Counted from the stretch's first letter, positions 36,364 to 46,827 are shown. The stretch: 64,000 nt of DNA from Brevundimonas sp. PAMC22021 (GCF_019443405.1 NZ_CP080376.1:1364001-1428000), one strand, 5' to 3'. The notes: generated by a model not told the origin, from the sequence alone. Translations and numbers: made by a program.

Positions 36364-38667
36364 TCAGGCCGTCTCTTCTTCCTCTTCCTTCGCCGGGGCA
36401 CCGCTGGCGCCCTTGATGTCGAAATCGATCTTGCCGTCCTTCAGCTGGACCTTGACGTGCCCGCCGCCGGTCAGGCGGCCGAACAGGATGTCGTCGGCCA
36501 GCGGCTTCTTGATCGAGTCCTGGATGACCCGCGCCAGAGGGCGTGCGCCGTACAGTTCGTCGAAGCCGTTCTTGGCCAGCCAGTCGGCCGCCTCGTCGGT
36601 CAGTTCGATGGTGATGTTGCGGTCCGCCAGCTGGGCTTCCAGCTGCAGCACGAACTTGGTCACCACCGAGCGGATCGTCTCGGCGCCCAGCGGCTTGAAG
36701 GCCACGATGGCGTCCAGGCGGTTCCTGAACTCGGGCGCGAACAAGCGCTGGATGGCCTTGTCGTCCTCGCCCTCGACCTTGCCGCGCCCAAAGCCGATGG
36801 AGGCGCGGGCGTTGTCGGCGGCCCCGGCGTTGGTGGTCATGATCAGGATGACGTTCCGGAAATCGACCTTCTTGCCCACCGCATCCGTCAGCATCCCGTT
36901 GTCCATAACCTGGAGCAGGATGTTGTAGATGTCCGGGTGCGCCTTCTCGATCTCGTCGAGCAGGATCACCGCGTGCGGGTGCTGGTCCACCGCGTCGGTC
37001 AAGAGGCCGCCCTGGTCATGACCGACATAGCCCGGAGGCGCGCCGATCAGGCGGCTGACGGTGTGACGCTCCATGTACTCGGACATGTCGAACCGCTGCA
37101 TCTCGATGCCGAGGGTGGAGGCCAGTTGCTTGGCCACCTCCGTCTTGCCGACGCCTGTCGGACCTGAGAACAGGAACGAGCCGATCGGCTTGTTCGGATC
37201 ACGCAGTCCGGCCCTGGCCAGCTTCATCGCCGCCGAGACCTGCTCGATCGCCTGCTCCTGGCCGAAGACGGTGCGCTTCAGGTCCGTTTCCAGTTCGCGC
37301 AGGCTCTCGGTGTCGGACTTGGAGACCGACTTGGCCGGGATGCGCGCCATCTTGGCGATGACCGCCTCGACCTCCTTCTGGCCGATGACCTTTTTCCGCT
37401 TGGACTCGACCAGCAGCATCTGCGAGGCGCCGGCCTCGTCGATCACGTCGATCGCCTTGTCCGGCAGCTTGCGGTCGGTCATGTAGCGGGCCGACAGCTC
37501 AACCGCCGTACGGATCGCGCTGTCGGTGTAGCGGACCTTGTGGTGCTGCTCGTAGTAGGTCTTCAGCCCCTTCAAGATCTTCACAGAGTCTTCGACCGTC
37601 GGCTCGTTGACGTCGATCTTCTGGAAGCGCCGCACCAGGGCGCGGTCCTTCTCGAAGTGCTGGCGGTACTCCTTGTAGGTGGTGGAGCCCATGCAGCGCA
37701 GCGAACCGGACGCCAGTGCCGGCTTCAGCAGGTTGGACGCGTCCATCGCTCCGCCCGAGGTCGCGCCCGCACCGATCACCGTGTGAATCTCGTCGATGAA
37801 GAGCACGGCGTTGTCGTGGTTCTCCAGCTCCTTGACCACCTGCTTCAGCCGCTCCTCGAAGTCGCCGCGATAGCGGGTGCCGGCCAGGAGGGCACCCATG
37901 TCGAGCGAGTAGATGGTGGCGTCCTTCAGGACGTCCGGCACCTCGCCGTTGACGATCTTGCGCGCCAGGCCTTCGGCGATGGCGGTCTTGCCGACGCCCG
38001 GATCGCCGACCAGCAGCGGATTGTTCTTGGTGCGGCGGCACAGGATCTGGATCGAGCGATCGACCTCGGCCTGACGACCGATCAGCGGATCGACCTTGCC
38101 TTGGCGCGACTTCTCGTTGAGGTCGACGCAATAGGCTTCCAGCGCCTCACCGCCCGACTTGGCGGCGGCGGCGTCCTCGGCCTCCTCGGGCGAGGAGCCC
38201 TTGGCCGGCTTGGATTCGGATGCGCCCGCCTTCTTGGCGATGCCGTGCGCGATGTAGTTGACCGCGTCGTACCGCGTCATGTCCTGCTCCTGCAGGAAAT
38301 AGGCGGCATGGCTTTCCCGTTCGGAGAAGATGGCGACCAGCACATTGGCGCCGGACACTTCCTCGCGGCCGGACGACTGGACGTGGATCACCGCGCGCTG
38401 GATCACGCGCTGGAAGCCGGCGGTCGGCTTGGCGTCCTCGCCGGCCGAGGTGGCCAGCGCCGCCAGGTCGTTGTCGACGTAGAGCGTCAGCGCCGTCTTC
38501 AGCGCGGCCAGATCGACGTTGCAGGCGCGCATGACGCCGGACGCGTCCGGATCATCGATCAGCGCCAGCAGCAGGTGTTCAAGGGTTGCGTACTCATGCC
38601 GGCGCTCGTTGGCGTAGCCGACGGCGCGGTGCAGGGTTTCTTCGAGAGGACGCGAAAACGAGGGCAT
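36364..38667 (-). CDS. clpA: ClpA, ATPase subunit of ClpAP protease
   Basis: 767 residues. The N-domain ([20 protein letters not shown]) is followed by two AAA+ modules with Walker [14 protein letters not shown] and [13 protein letters not shown]. An IGF-type loop ([10 protein letters not shown]) for ClpP docking lies in the second module, and the tail is Glu-rich. It unfolds substrates and feeds them to ClpP; in Caulobacter it helps regulated turnover of cell-cycle proteins. The start at 38667 has GAGAGGAA upstream. The gene follows clpS by 13 bp. Confidence 0.97.
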   Translation of the reverse strand: MPSFSRPLEETLHRAVGYANERRHEYATLEHLLLALIDDPDASGVMRACNVDLAALKTALTLYVDNDLAALATSAGEDAKPTAGFQRVIQRAVIHVQSSGREEVSGANVLVAIFSERESHAAYFLQEQDMTRYDAVNYIAHGIAKKAGASESKPAKGSSPEEAEDAAAAKSGGEALEAYCVDLNEKSRQGKVDPLIGRQAEVDRSIQILCRRTKNNPLLVGDPGVGKTAIAEGLARKIVNGEVPDVLKDATIYSLDMGALLAGTRYRGDFEERLKQVVKELENHDNAVLFIDEIHTVIGAGATSGGAMDASNLLKPALASGSLRCMGSTTYKEYRQHFEKDRALVRRFQKIDVNEPTVEDSVKILKGLKTYYEQHHKVRYTDSAIRTAVELSARYMTDRKLPDKAIDVIDEAGASQMLLVESKRKKVIGQKEVEAVIAKMARIPAKSVSKSDTESLRELETDLKRTVFGQEQAIEQVSAAMKLARAGLRDPNKPIGSFLFSGPTGVGKTEVAKQLASTLGIEMQRFDMSEYMERHTVSRLIGAPPGYVGHDQGGLLTDAVDQHPHAVILLDEIEKAHPDIYNILLQVMDNGMLTDAVGKKVDFRNVILIMTTNAGAADNARASIGFGRGKVEGEDDKAIQRLFAPEFRNRLDAIVAFKPLGAETIRSVVTKFVLQLEAQLADRNITIELTDEAADWLAKNGFDELYGARPLARVIQDSIKKPLADDILFGRLTGGGHVKVQLKDGKIDFDIKGASGAPAKEEEEETA

Positions 38668-38680
38668 GGGGAGGTTCCTC

Positions 38681-39010
38681 TCAGTCCTTTTCCATCGTGC
38701 ATTGCAGCGGATGCTGGTGACGTCTCGCCGTCTCCACCACCTGGGCGACCTTGGTTTCGGCCACTTCGTAGGTGAAGACGCCGCACACCCCGACCCCATG
38801 CTGGTGCACATGCAGCATGATGCGGGTGGCGTCCTCGCGGCTCTTCTGGAAGAACCGCTCCAGCACATAGATGACGAACTCCATCGGCGTGTAGTCGTCG
38901 TTCAGGATCAGCACCCGATACAGCGAGGGCTTCTGAAGCTTCGGCTTGGTTTCGGTGACCGTTGCGGCGCCTTGTCCGCCGTCGCGCTCACCGGGCCTTT
39001 GGATGGGCAT
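38681..39010 (-). CDS. clpS: ClpS N-end-rule adaptor
   Basis: 109 residues. The ClpS core is seen in [38 protein letters not shown] and [14 protein letters not shown], the residues that form the N-degron pocket and the ClpA-binding face. The N-terminal 25 residues are a flexible extension. It delivers substrates with destabilising N-termini to ClpAP. It is the first gene of the clpS-clpA operon. The 284 bp upstream (39011-39294), shared with a divergent carboxypeptidase gene, hold promoters but no gene. Confidence 0.97.
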   Translation of the reverse strand: MPIQRPGERDGGQGAATVTETKPKLQKPSLYRVLILNDDYTPMEFVIYVLERFFQKSREDATRIMLHVHQHGVGVCGVFTYEVAETKVAQVVETARRHQHPLQCTMEKD

Positions 39011-39294
39011 TCGTGTTCCGTCGTGGGGAGATCGTCTTGACGCTCAGATAGGGATTGATGACCCGATTTGAAGGCGCGTCCAGTCACAGCTTGCGTGAAG
39101 GCCCTGGGTTCCGCGCCCTCTCTCAAAAATGCCGCACTTGCCTTGAAGAAGCCTGACGACGTTCTGCGGGTAACAACTCCGTTGACGCCTCATTAACCAC
39201 CGCGAAACCCCCGCCGCTCATGGTAAGGGCCAGTTCAGCGTCAGGCCGGGGGGCCACGCCGCCTCCTTGTCTCAGAGGTTCCTTGAGTTCGCCC

Positions 39295-40878
39295 ATGATC
39301 GCCAGTCTTCGTCGCGTTCTCGTCTTCCTCCTCACCGTGGGCCTACTCAGTGCGGGTCCGGCCAGCATCGGCTCGGTCGAGACCGGCTTCGGCGCCGCGC
39401 CGCTGAAGGCCCAGAGCGCCGAGAACAGCAAATACGCCGCCATCGTCGTGGACGCGGCGACGGGCGAGGTCCTGTTCGACCGTTTCGCCGACGCGCGCCG
39501 TTATCCGGCCTCCACCACCAAGATGATGACGCTGTACCTGACGTTCGAGGCGCTGGAGCAGGGCAAGGTGCGCCTCGACGACGTTCTGACCGTGACCGCC
39601 CACGCCGCCTCGCAGCCGCCGTCCAAGCTGGGGCTGGGCGCCGGTCAGTCCATAACCCTGGACAACGCAATGCGCGCCACCGCCGTGCGTTCGGCCAACG
39701 ACATGGCCGTGGCCCTTGCCGAGCACATCGGCGGCGGTTCCGAGAGCCGCTTCACCGCCCTGATGACGCTGAAGGCGCAGGAGCTGGGCATGACCCAGAC
39801 CCGCTACGTCAACGCCAACGGCCTGCCGGACGGCCGTCAGGTCACCTCGGCGCGCGACCTGTCGATCCTGGCGCGCGCCATCATGCGCGACTATCCGCAG
39901 TACTACCGCTATTTCGGCCTGCACGACTGGGCCTACAACGGCCGCGACTTCCGCAACACCAACGGGCTTCTGGCCTCGGGGCGCGGCTACGACGGGATGA
40001 AGACCGGCTACATCAACGCCTCGGGCTATAACCTTGTGGCCTCGGCGGTGCGCGATGGTCGGCGCATCATCACCGTGGTGCTGGGCGGTCGCTCCAGCGC
40101 CAGTCGCAACGCCCACGTCGCCGAACTGATGGACACCGGCTTCGAACTGGAACGCCGTCGCGCCGGCGGTGAACGCATCCAGATCGCCCAGACCTTCTTC
40201 GAGCAGCGCGGCTTCGGCGTCGGCTCCGCCGCCGCCGACGATGCGCCCATCGCCTACGCCTCGGCTTCGGACGAGGATGGAGCGGGCGGCTCGAACGCGG
40301 TGGCCTATACGGCCGCCGCCGCTCCGACCGTTCGCCCGACGCTGGTCGCGGACGCCGGCGCGAACGCCCGGCCCTGGACGCCGCCGACGCCGCGTGCAGC
40401 GCCGTCGCCTGCTCCGACCCAGACCCAGTCTCAGCCCCAGGCCCAGGCCACGTCCCGGGTCGCCGAAACGCGAGCCGCACTGACGTCCCCCCGCGCCGCC
40501 ACGCCGGCGCCGCGCGCAACGTCTTCAGCGCCCCGCAATGTCACCGCCTCCTTGAACGGCGCGCCAGCCGGTGCGGCCGTCGCGCCCTCGACCACGCCGC
40601 GTCGGTCCGCGACCGCGACATCCGCCGCACCACGCACCCCGGTTGGACGCTGGGCCGTGCAGGTCGGAGCCTTCAAGGAGCAGGACGTCGCGCGCGACTG
40701 GCTGACCGAGGTCAACCGCCGCTTCAGCAGCCAGTTCGCCTCGGCCGAACAGACGGTGGTCAACGCCGGCGGCTGGTACCGCTCGCGCTTCACCAATCTG
40801 ACGGAGGCGGGCGCCCAGTCCGCCTGCGCCGCCCTGGCCGAACGCCGCGTCACCTGCATGGTGATCCGCCCGAGCTAA
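39295..40878 (+). CDS. D-alanyl-D-alanine carboxypeptidase with SPOR domain
   Basis: 527 residues. A signal peptide (SLRRVLVFLLTVGLLSAG) precedes a class A low-molecular-weight penicillin-binding domain with catalytic STTK (S73/K76), SAN (S133-N135) and KTG (K236-G238). A long Ala/Pro/Thr-rich linker (about 320-440) leads to a C-terminal SPOR domain (VGRWAVQVGAFKEQDVARDW), which binds denuded glycan strands at division septa. It trims the terminal D-Ala of peptidoglycan in the periplasm and is probably recruited to the septum. The start at 39295 is supported by the signal peptide. Confidence 0.95.
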   Translation: MIASLRRVLVFLLTVGLLSAGPASIGSVETGFGAAPLKAQSAENSKYAAIVVDAATGEVLFDRFADARRYPASTTKMMTLYLTFEALEQGKVRLDDVLTVTAHAASQPPSKLGLGAGQSITLDNAMRATAVRSANDMAVALAEHIGGGSESRFTALMTLKAQELGMTQTRYVNANGLPDGRQVTSARDLSILARAIMRDYPQYYRYFGLHDWAYNGRDFRNTNGLLASGRGYDGMKTGYINASGYNLVASAVRDGRRIITVVLGGRSSASRNAHVAELMDTGFELERRRAGGERIQIAQTFFEQRGFGVGSAAADDAPIAYASASDEDGAGGSNAVAYTAAAAPTVRPTLVADAGANARPWTPPTPRAAPSPAPTQTQSQPQAQATSRVAETRAALTSPRAATPAPRATSSAPRNVTASLNGAPAGAAVAPSTTPRRSATATSAAPRTPVGRWAVQVGAFKEQDVARDWLTEVNRRFSSQFASAEQTVVNAGGWYRSRFTNLTEAGAQSACAALAERRVTCMVIRPS

Positions 40879-40895
40879 GAGACAGCGGACCGACC

Positions 40896-40920
40896 TCTCC
40901 CTCCCGTTCGGGGAGGGAGA
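40896..40920. repeat. Hairpin between convergent genes, related to the large repeats
   Basis: A perfect 10-bp stem (TCTCCCTCCC with GGGAGGGAGA) and loop GTTCG lie between the stops of the carboxypeptidase and phosphodiesterase genes. The same stem motif bounds the element at 46828-46990, so this is probably a solo arm of that repeat family, possibly acting as a two-way terminator. Confidence 0.7.
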
Positions 40921-40933
40921 AGGCTTGCCTCCC

Positions 40934-41872
40934 CTATCGCGGACACCTCGCCGCCGCATCGATCTCCGGACGCAGCACGCTCATGACCGCGAGCGGCGTG
41001 TCGGTGGCGATCACCGTCACGCCGTTCTCCACCAGCGCCCGGTACTCCGACACGTCGCCGTCTCTCGCATAGACGTCGTCCAGCCGCCGTCCTTCCGCGC
41101 CCAGCGTGCCGAACTGCGCCTCGACGCCGGCGTCCTTCAGCGCGCGCCACAGCGCCGGTCGCGCCTCGCGCGATCCGGTCCATGCCAGGATCTGCGGCGC
41201 CTTCAGGCCTTCAAGACCCGCCGTATCGCTCAACCCGGCCGACACCATCATCTCCGGCGCCAGCGCCGCCACCGCACGCGCATCCTCGGCCGAATAGGTG
41301 ATCAGGATCACCCGACCCTGCGCGCCGACGCGCCGCACCTCGTCGACCACCGCACGCGCCAGCGTCAGGGTGTCGGCCGAATCGGCCGGCTTGAGGTCGA
41401 GGCTGGCTATGGCGCTCACCGATCCTGTCGCCTCCAGCGCCTCGGCCAACGTCGGCGGCGCCGCATTGGTCAGCCGTCCGTCGCTTCCGCGCAGGCGCGC
41501 CGTCTTCACCTGCGCCAGCGTCAGGTCCGCGACCCGCCCGCGCCCCGTGGTGGTCCGATCCATGGTCTCGTCGTGCATCAGCACCAGCTTGCCGTCGCGC
41601 GTCAGGGCCGCGTCCAGCTCCAGGATCGCGCCCGGGATGGCCCTGCCGGTCGCCAGGATCGCGGCGATCGAGTTCTCCGGCTGGTCCGGCGCCGACACCG
41701 CCCGGTGCGCGGAGACGGCGACGCCCTGTTCGCGCACGCAGTCGAAATAGCCGGCCAGGATCGGCCCGCCTGCCTCGCCCGGCGTCTTCACGCCCGCGCA
41801 CGCCGCCAGCGGCAGGGCGGCCGTAAGCATCAGGGCAAAAAGCCGGGCTCGGGTGTTGGGGGACGTGCGCAT
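40934..41872 (-). CDS. Glycerophosphodiester phosphodiesterase-family lipoprotein
   Basis: 312 residues from the ATG at 41872, which has GGAGG upstream. A lipoprotein signal ends at the lipobox LAAC (about residue 24). The TIM-barrel phosphodiesterase domain shows SAHRAVSAPDQPENS, AILELDAALTRDGKLVLMHD and ETMDRTT, matching the catalytic His pair (HR and HD) and metal ligands. It hydrolyses glycerophosphodiesters to glycerol-3-phosphate in the periplasm or at a membrane surface. The divergent neighbour, plsY, acylates glycerol-3-phosphate, which may or may not be coincidence. Confidence 0.9.
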   Translation of the reverse strand: MRTSPNTRARLFALMLTAALPLAACAGVKTPGEAGGPILAGYFDCVREQGVAVSAHRAVSAPDQPENSIAAILATGRAIPGAILELDAALTRDGKLVLMHDETMDRTTTGRGRVADLTLAQVKTARLRGSDGRLTNAAPPTLAEALEATGSVSAIASLDLKPADSADTLTLARAVVDEVRRVGAQGRVILITYSAEDARAVAALAPEMMVSAGLSDTAGLEGLKAPQILAWTGSREARPALWRALKDAGVEAQFGTLGAEGRRLDDVYARDGDVSEYRALVENGVTVIATDTPLAVMSVLRPEIDAAARCPR

Positions 41873-41971
41873 GGGCGCCTCCATATCCCTCGCCGCCCGC
41901 CCGGAACAGCCCTTGCCGCCGCCGCGTCATCGACGCACCTTGCGGCCGACGGCAGCGGGAGGCGAATCAAG

Positions 41972-42610
41972 GTGCAGGATCTGGCGGGACCGGCGATCGG
42001 AACCTTGGCCCTGGTTGCGGCTGCGGGCTATCTGCTCGGCTCCATCCCCTTTGGCGTGGTGATTACCCGCGCGGCGGGCGCCGGCGACGTGCGCCAGATC
42101 GGCTCGGGCAACATCGGCGCGACCAATGTGCTGCGGACCGGGCGCAAGGACCTGGCGCTGGCTACGCTCCTGTTGGACGCGGGCAAGGGCGCGGTGGCCC
42201 TGCTGCTCGCCCGTCACCTGCTCAACAGCGAAGCCGCCGGGGCCATCGCCGGGGGCGCGGCCTTCCTGGGCCACCTGTTCCCCGTCTGGCTGGGCTTCAA
42301 GGGCGGCAAGGGCGTCGCCACCTTCTTTGGCTTGCTGATCGCCGCCTGCTGGCCGCTTGGGCTGATGGCGGGCGCGGTCTGGATCGCCACCGCCTATGTG
42401 TTCCGCGTCTCCTCGCTGGGCGCGTTGGTCGCAGCGGTCGCCGCGCCGTTGATCGCTCTGATCCCCTGGCCCGCAGCCGGCCTGCCTGCGTCCCAGCCCG
42501 TGCTCGTTCTGGCGATCTTCACAGCCGTGCTGATCTGGATCCGCCACCACGAGAACATCGGCCGTCTGCTGAAGGGGACCGAACCCAGGATCGGCGGCAA
42601 GAAGGCGTGA
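41972..42610 (+). CDS. plsY: Glycerol-3-phosphate acyltransferase PlsY
   Basis: 212 residues from a GTG with GGAGG 9 nt upstream. It has five or so membrane segments and the three PlsY motifs: GYLLGSIPFGVVITR and GSGNIGATNVLRTG, GHLFPVWLGFKGGKGVATF, and HHENIGRLLKGTEPRIG near the C-terminus. It transfers acyl groups from acyl-phosphate to glycerol-3-phosphate, the first step of phospholipid synthesis, in the inner membrane. Its stop overlaps the dprA start (GTGA). Confidence 0.96.
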   Translation: MQDLAGPAIGTLALVAAAGYLLGSIPFGVVITRAAGAGDVRQIGSGNIGATNVLRTGRKDLALATLLLDAGKGAVALLLARHLLNSEAAGAIAGGAAFLGHLFPVWLGFKGGKGVATFFGLLIAACWPLGLMAGAVWIATAYVFRVSSLGALVAAVAAPLIALIPWPAAGLPASQPVLVLAIFTAVLIWIRHHENIGRLLKGTEPRIGGKKA

Positions 42611-43680
42611 GCCTGTCGGCCGCAGAGCGCTTTGCCCGGCTGCGGCTCGCCCGCACCGACCGCGTCGGTCCTGTCGCCTTCTCCCAGTTGCTGGCGCGGC
42701 ACGGCTCGGCTATCGCCGCGCTCGACGCCTTGCCGCAGATCATGCGCCGCTCCGGCGGTTCCCTGACGCCGCCTCCGTCCGAGAGGATCGAGGCCGAACT
42801 GACGGCGGGCGAGCGCATCGGCGCGCGGCTGCTTGTCCTCGGCGATCCTGCCTACCCGGCCGCCCTCGCCGCCTTGGACCCGCCGCCGCCGATGCTGTGG
42901 ACGCGAGGCGACGCGGCGTTGCTGAACCGCCCATGCATGGCCATCGTCGGCGCGCGCATCGCCTCGGCAGGGGGCCAGCGGCTCGCGCGCGGCCTGGCCC
43001 AGCAACTCGGAGAAGCCGGCCATGTCGTGGTGTCCGGGCTGGCGCGCGGCATCGACGGCGCGGCGCACGAGGGCGCCCTGCCCACCGGCACGGTCGCCGT
43101 CCTCGGCGGCGGCGTCGACGACATCTATCCGCCCGAGCATCGCGATCTGTACGCCCGCATCATCGACCAGGGCTGCATCGTCTCTGAAAGCCCGGTCGGC
43201 GCCCGCGCCCAAGCGCGCGACTTTCCCCGCCGCAACCGCATCATCTCGGGCCTGTCGCGCGGCGTGGTGGTGGTCGAGGCCGAGGTACGCTCAGGTTCGC
43301 TGATCACCGCCCGCCTCGCCGCCGAGCAGGGACGCGAGGTCTTCGCCGTGCCCGGCTCTCCGCTCGATCCCCGCGCGCGCGGCCCGAACGAACTGCTGCG
43401 GCAGGGCGCCGTCCTGTGTGAAGGGATCGAAGACATCGAGCGTGCCTTTGCGGGCCTGCGCACCCTGCGCGAGCCGGGCGCGCCGTCGCCCGTATCGGAC
43501 GAGCCGTTCGACCCCGCCCTGCTGGACCGCGTCGCCGCCCTGCTCTCGCCCACGCCCACGCCTCGGGATGAGCTGGCGCGTGCGGCAGGCGCGCCTGTCG
43601 CCCAGGTGGCGGCGGCCTTGCTGGAGCTCAGCCTGGCCGGGCGCGCCGAACTCCTGCCCGGCGGCCTGGTGTCGCTATAG
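42607..43680 (+). CDS. dprA: DNA-processing protein DprA
   Basis: 357 residues from a GTG. A SAM-like N-terminal region (RLRLARTDRVGPVAFSQLL) precedes the Rossmann-type DprA core with AIVGARIASAGGQ, SGLARGIDGAAHEGAL, YPPEHRDLY and FPRRNRIISGLSRG. A C-terminal winged-helix DML1-like domain (about 295-357) ends the protein. DprA loads RecA on incoming single-stranded DNA during natural transformation. The plsY-dprA-topA order is common in alphaproteobacteria. Confidence 0.96.
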   Translation: MSLSAAERFARLRLARTDRVGPVAFSQLLARHGSAIAALDALPQIMRRSGGSLTPPPSERIEAELTAGERIGARLLVLGDPAYPAALAALDPPPPMLWTRGDAALLNRPCMAIVGARIASAGGQRLARGLAQQLGEAGHVVVSGLARGIDGAAHEGALPTGTVAVLGGGVDDIYPPEHRDLYARIIDQGCIVSESPVGARAQARDFPRRNRIISGLSRGVVVVEAEVRSGSLITARLAAEQGREVFAVPGSPLDPRARGPNELLRQGAVLCEGIEDIERAFAGLRTLREPGAPSPVSDEPFDPALLDRVAALLSPTPTPRDELARAAGAPVAQVAAALLELSLAGRAELLPGGLVSL

Positions 43681-43692
43681 CCGTTGTTGCGC

Positions 43693-43923
43693 CTACTCCA
43701 GCGCCGGCTTGTCGGTTGAACAGGGCCGGCTCGCGACGTCCGCCGCCGCCTCCAGCAGGCAGGCCAGTCGCTCGTCCCCATCCCACCGAGCCATCCGCGC
43801 CAGCTCCCCGGCCATGGCGGCGACATAGTCGCGAACCGGATAGTCCTGGGCCTGGGCGCGAGACTGGCTCGTCGCTGCGCCTGCGCCATGGTTGTCGTCT
43901 TGGTGGTGCAGTTGTGAACGCAT
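43693..43923 (-). CDS. Small protein of unknown function antisense to the dprA-topA operon direction
   Basis: 76 residues. The ATG at 43923 has GAGGAGAGG upstream. The N-terminus is His/Gln-rich and polar; the C-terminal half is an amphipathic helix pair (DYVAAMAGELARMARWDGDE then RLACLLEAAADVA) that resembles many small alphaproteobacterial proteins with a similar helical core. It fills the gap between dprA and topA on the opposite strand, with its stop 12 bp from that of dprA. I do not know a function. Confidence 0.65.
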   Translation of the reverse strand: MRSQLHHQDDNHGAGAATSQSRAQAQDYPVRDYVAAMAGELARMARWDGDERLACLLEAAADVASRPCSTDKPALE

Positions 43924-44072
43924 CAGGCCCTCTCCTCAGGAAGCGCCAATGGACACAATCTAAGCGTGCTAATCAAGCGTAGTCGAAACCTATAGTTACA
44001 GCCGCTAGCCGGTCATTGACTTACGCCCGCTTGCCAACCACGTTCGCGCCCCTTCCAGAGACCGCGCGCACC

Positions 44073-46682
44073 ATGAACCTCGTCATTGTCGAGAGCCCCG
44101 CAAAGGCCAAGACCATCAACAAGTACCTCGGTTCCGGCTATGAGGTGCTGGCCTCCTATGGCCACGTCCGCGACCTGCCGTCCAAGGACGGCTCGGTCCT
44201 GCCCGACGACGACTTCGCCATGCATTGGGAAGTGGACGCCAAGGGCGCCAAGCGCCTGAGCGACATCGCCGCGGCCGCCAAGCGCGCCGACCGCGTCATC
44301 CTGGCCACCGACCCCGACCGCGAAGGCGAGGCCATCAGCTGGCACGTGCTGGAGGTGTTGAACAAGAAAAAGGCGCTGAAGGACACGCCGGTCGAGCGCG
44401 TCACCTTCAACGCCATCACCAAGTCGGCGGTTCTCGACGCCATGGCCAATCCGCGCCAGCTCGACATGGAACTGGTCGAGGCCTACCTCGCCCGCCGCGC
44501 GCTGGACTATCTGGTCGGCTTCAACCTGTCGCCGGTGCTGTGGCGCAAGCTGCCGGGCGCCCGTTCAGCGGGCCGGGTGCAGTCGGTGGCGCTGCGCATC
44601 GTCGTCGACCGCGAGATGGAGATCGAGCGGTTCAAGCCGCAGGAATACTGGTCCATCGAGGCCGACCTGAACGCCGACAGCCCGCCGTTCACCGCCCGTC
44701 TGGTCAAGCATGACGGCAAGCGCATCCAGCGCCTCGACATCAAGGACGAGGCGACCGCCTCGGCCGCGCGCGCCGCCATCGACGCGGGCGACTTCACCAT
44801 CCGTTCGGTCGAGAAGAAGCCCGTCCGCCGCAACCCGGCCCCGCCCTTCACCACCTCGACCCTGCAGCAGGAGGCGGCCCGCAAACTCGGCTTCTCGGCC
44901 CAGCGCACCATGCAGGCGGCGCAGAAGCTGTACGAGGGCGTGGACGAGACCGGCGGCCTGATCACCTACATGCGGACTGACGGCGTCCAGACCACGCCCG
45001 AAGGCATCGCCCAGGCGCGCGAGGTCATCGCACAGCAGTTCGGCCCCGCCTTCGTGCCGGGCGAGCCGCGCTACTACAAGACCAAGGCCAAGAACGCCCA
45101 GGAGGCGCACGAGGCGATCCGCCCGACCAACATCGCGCGCCACCCCGACAGCCTGCGCCTGGAATCCGACCTGCAGCGTCTCTACGAGCTGATCTGGAAG
45201 CGCATGGTCGCCTCTCAGATGGAAGCGGCCCGGCTGGACCGGACCACCGTCGACATCGAGACCTCCGACGGCCGCACCGGCCTTCGCGCCACCGGCCAGG
45301 TCGTGACCTTTGACGGCTTTCTCGCCGTCTATGAAGAAGGTCGCGACGAGAAGTCCCGCCAGTCCGAGGACGAGGACGACGATACGACCCGCCTGCCGGC
45401 GCTGAAGGAAGGCGCCCGCGCCCAGGTCGACGCCATCCGCACCGATCAGCATTTCACCGAGCCGCCCCCGCGCTTTTCCGAAGCCACCTTGGTCAAGAAG
45501 CTGGAAGAGCTCGGCATCGGCCGCCCGTCCACCTACGCCTCGACCCTGTCCACCCTGCGCGACCGCGAATACGTTCGCGTCGACAAGAACCGCTTCTATC
45601 CGGAGGACAAGGGCCGGCTCGTCACCGCCTTCCTGGAGCAGTTCTTCAGGAAGTGGGTCGAATACGACTTCACCGCCGCGCTCGAGACCCAGCTGGACGA
45701 GGTCTCGGCCGGCGACCTCGACTGGAAGGTGCTCCTGCGCAACTTCTGGCAGGACTTCCATGCGGCGACCCAGGCCGCGGGCGAGCTTCGCACCACTGCG
45801 ATCCTTGACGCCCTCAACGAGACGCTGGGCGCCCACATCTTCCCGGACAAGGGCGACGGCGCGGACCCGCGCGAATGTCCGCTGTGCCATCAGGGCCGGC
45901 TGTCCTTGAAGACCAGCCGCTTCGGCGCCTTCATCGGCTGCGAGCGGTACCCTGAGTGCAAATACACCCGCCCCGTCGCCTCGCCCGATGCGGCGGACGG
46001 CGCGGCCGAAAGCGGCGATCGCGATCTCGGCGTCGATCCGGCGACCGGCCAGCCGGTCAATCTCAAGATCGGCCGCTTCGGTCCCTACGTGGAGACAACG
46101 CCGCCCGACGCTGAAAAGCCGCTGCGCTCGTCCCTGCCAAAGGGCTGGTCGCCGGCGTCCCTGACGCTGGACAACGCCTTGCGCCTCCTGTCCCTGCCGC
46201 GCGAAGTCGGGCCGCACCCCGAGGATGGCAAGATGATCACGGCGGGTCTGGGTCGCTACGGGCCCTTCATCCTGCACGCCGGCACCTACGCCAACGTTTC
46301 GGACATCGAAGAGGTGTTCGACGTCGGTCTGAACCGCGCCGTCGCCCTGCTGGCCGAGAAGCGTGCGGGCGGTCCCCGCGGCCGCGGGGCGGCCCAGGCG
46401 CCGCTCAAGGACCTGGGCGTCCATCCCGAGACCGGCGATCCCGTCCACGTCATGGCCGGCCGCTTCGGTCCCTACGTGAAGTCCGGCAAGATCAACGCCA
46501 CCCTGCCCAAGGGCGTGACCCCCGAGGACCTGACCCTCGACGCCGCCCTCCCCCTCCTCGCCGCCAAGGCAGGCGCCGAGCCGAAGAAGAAGACGCCAGC
46601 AAAGAAGGCGGCCGCCCCCAAGACCGCCGCCAAGAAGCCCGCAGCCAAGAAGTCGGCCTCAAAGAAAACCGCCGACGCCTGA
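44073..46682 (+). CDS. topA: DNA topoisomerase I
   Basis: 869 residues. The start MNLVIVESPAKAKTINKYLG is the family N-terminus, so the ATG at 44073 is used rather than an upstream TTG. The TOPRIM domain has TDPDREGEAISWH and the catalytic tyrosine is Y299 in LITYMRTDG. One C4 zinc finger (CPLC and CERYPEC, about 605-635) is followed by repeats with KIGRFGPYVE-like motifs. The tail is a Lys/Ala-rich histone-like extension. It relaxes negative supercoils during transcription and replication. Confidence 0.97.
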   Translation: MNLVIVESPAKAKTINKYLGSGYEVLASYGHVRDLPSKDGSVLPDDDFAMHWEVDAKGAKRLSDIAAAAKRADRVILATDPDREGEAISWHVLEVLNKKKALKDTPVERVTFNAITKSAVLDAMANPRQLDMELVEAYLARRALDYLVGFNLSPVLWRKLPGARSAGRVQSVALRIVVDREMEIERFKPQEYWSIEADLNADSPPFTARLVKHDGKRIQRLDIKDEATASAARAAIDAGDFTIRSVEKKPVRRNPAPPFTTSTLQQEAARKLGFSAQRTMQAAQKLYEGVDETGGLITYMRTDGVQTTPEGIAQAREVIAQQFGPAFVPGEPRYYKTKAKNAQEAHEAIRPTNIARHPDSLRLESDLQRLYELIWKRMVASQMEAARLDRTTVDIETSDGRTGLRATGQVVTFDGFLAVYEEGRDEKSRQSEDEDDDTTRLPALKEGARAQVDAIRTDQHFTEPPPRFSEATLVKKLEELGIGRPSTYASTLSTLRDREYVRVDKNRFYPEDKGRLVTAFLEQFFRKWVEYDFTAALETQLDEVSAGDLDWKVLLRNFWQDFHAATQAAGELRTTAILDALNETLGAHIFPDKGDGADPRECPLCHQGRLSLKTSRFGAFIGCERYPECKYTRPVASPDAADGAAESGDRDLGVDPATGQPVNLKIGRFGPYVETTPPDAEKPLRSSLPKGWSPASLTLDNALRLLSLPREVGPHPEDGKMITAGLGRYGPFILHAGTYANVSDIEEVFDVGLNRAVALLAEKRAGGPRGRGAAQAPLKDLGVHPETGDPVHVMAGRFGPYVKSGKINATLPKGVTPEDLTLDAALPLLAAKAGAEPKKKTPAKKAAAPKTAAKKPAAKKSASKKTADA

Positions 46683-46691
46683 CACGCGCCC

Positions 46692-46814
46692 TCTCCTCCC
46701 CACACCGTGGGGAGGGGGACCGCGCAGCGGTGGAGGGGTTCTTTGCCGCGGTGCCAACCCCTCCGTCACGGCGCTCCGCGCCGCGCCACCTCCCCATCTG
46801 CGATGGGGAGGAGA
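46692..46814. repeat. Composite inverted repeat element, copy 1
   Basis: Perfect 11-bp outer arms TCTCCTCCCCA (46692-46702) and TGGGGAGGAGA (46804-46814) bound a structured core. An inner pair GGAGGGGTT (46732-46740) and AACCCCTCC (46756-46764) makes a second hairpin. The core shares the string GACCGCG-x-AGCGGTGGAGGGG with the element at 51503-51633. It follows topA by 9 bp and could end its transcript. Confidence 0.8.
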
Positions 46815-46827
46815 AAAGACCACCACG

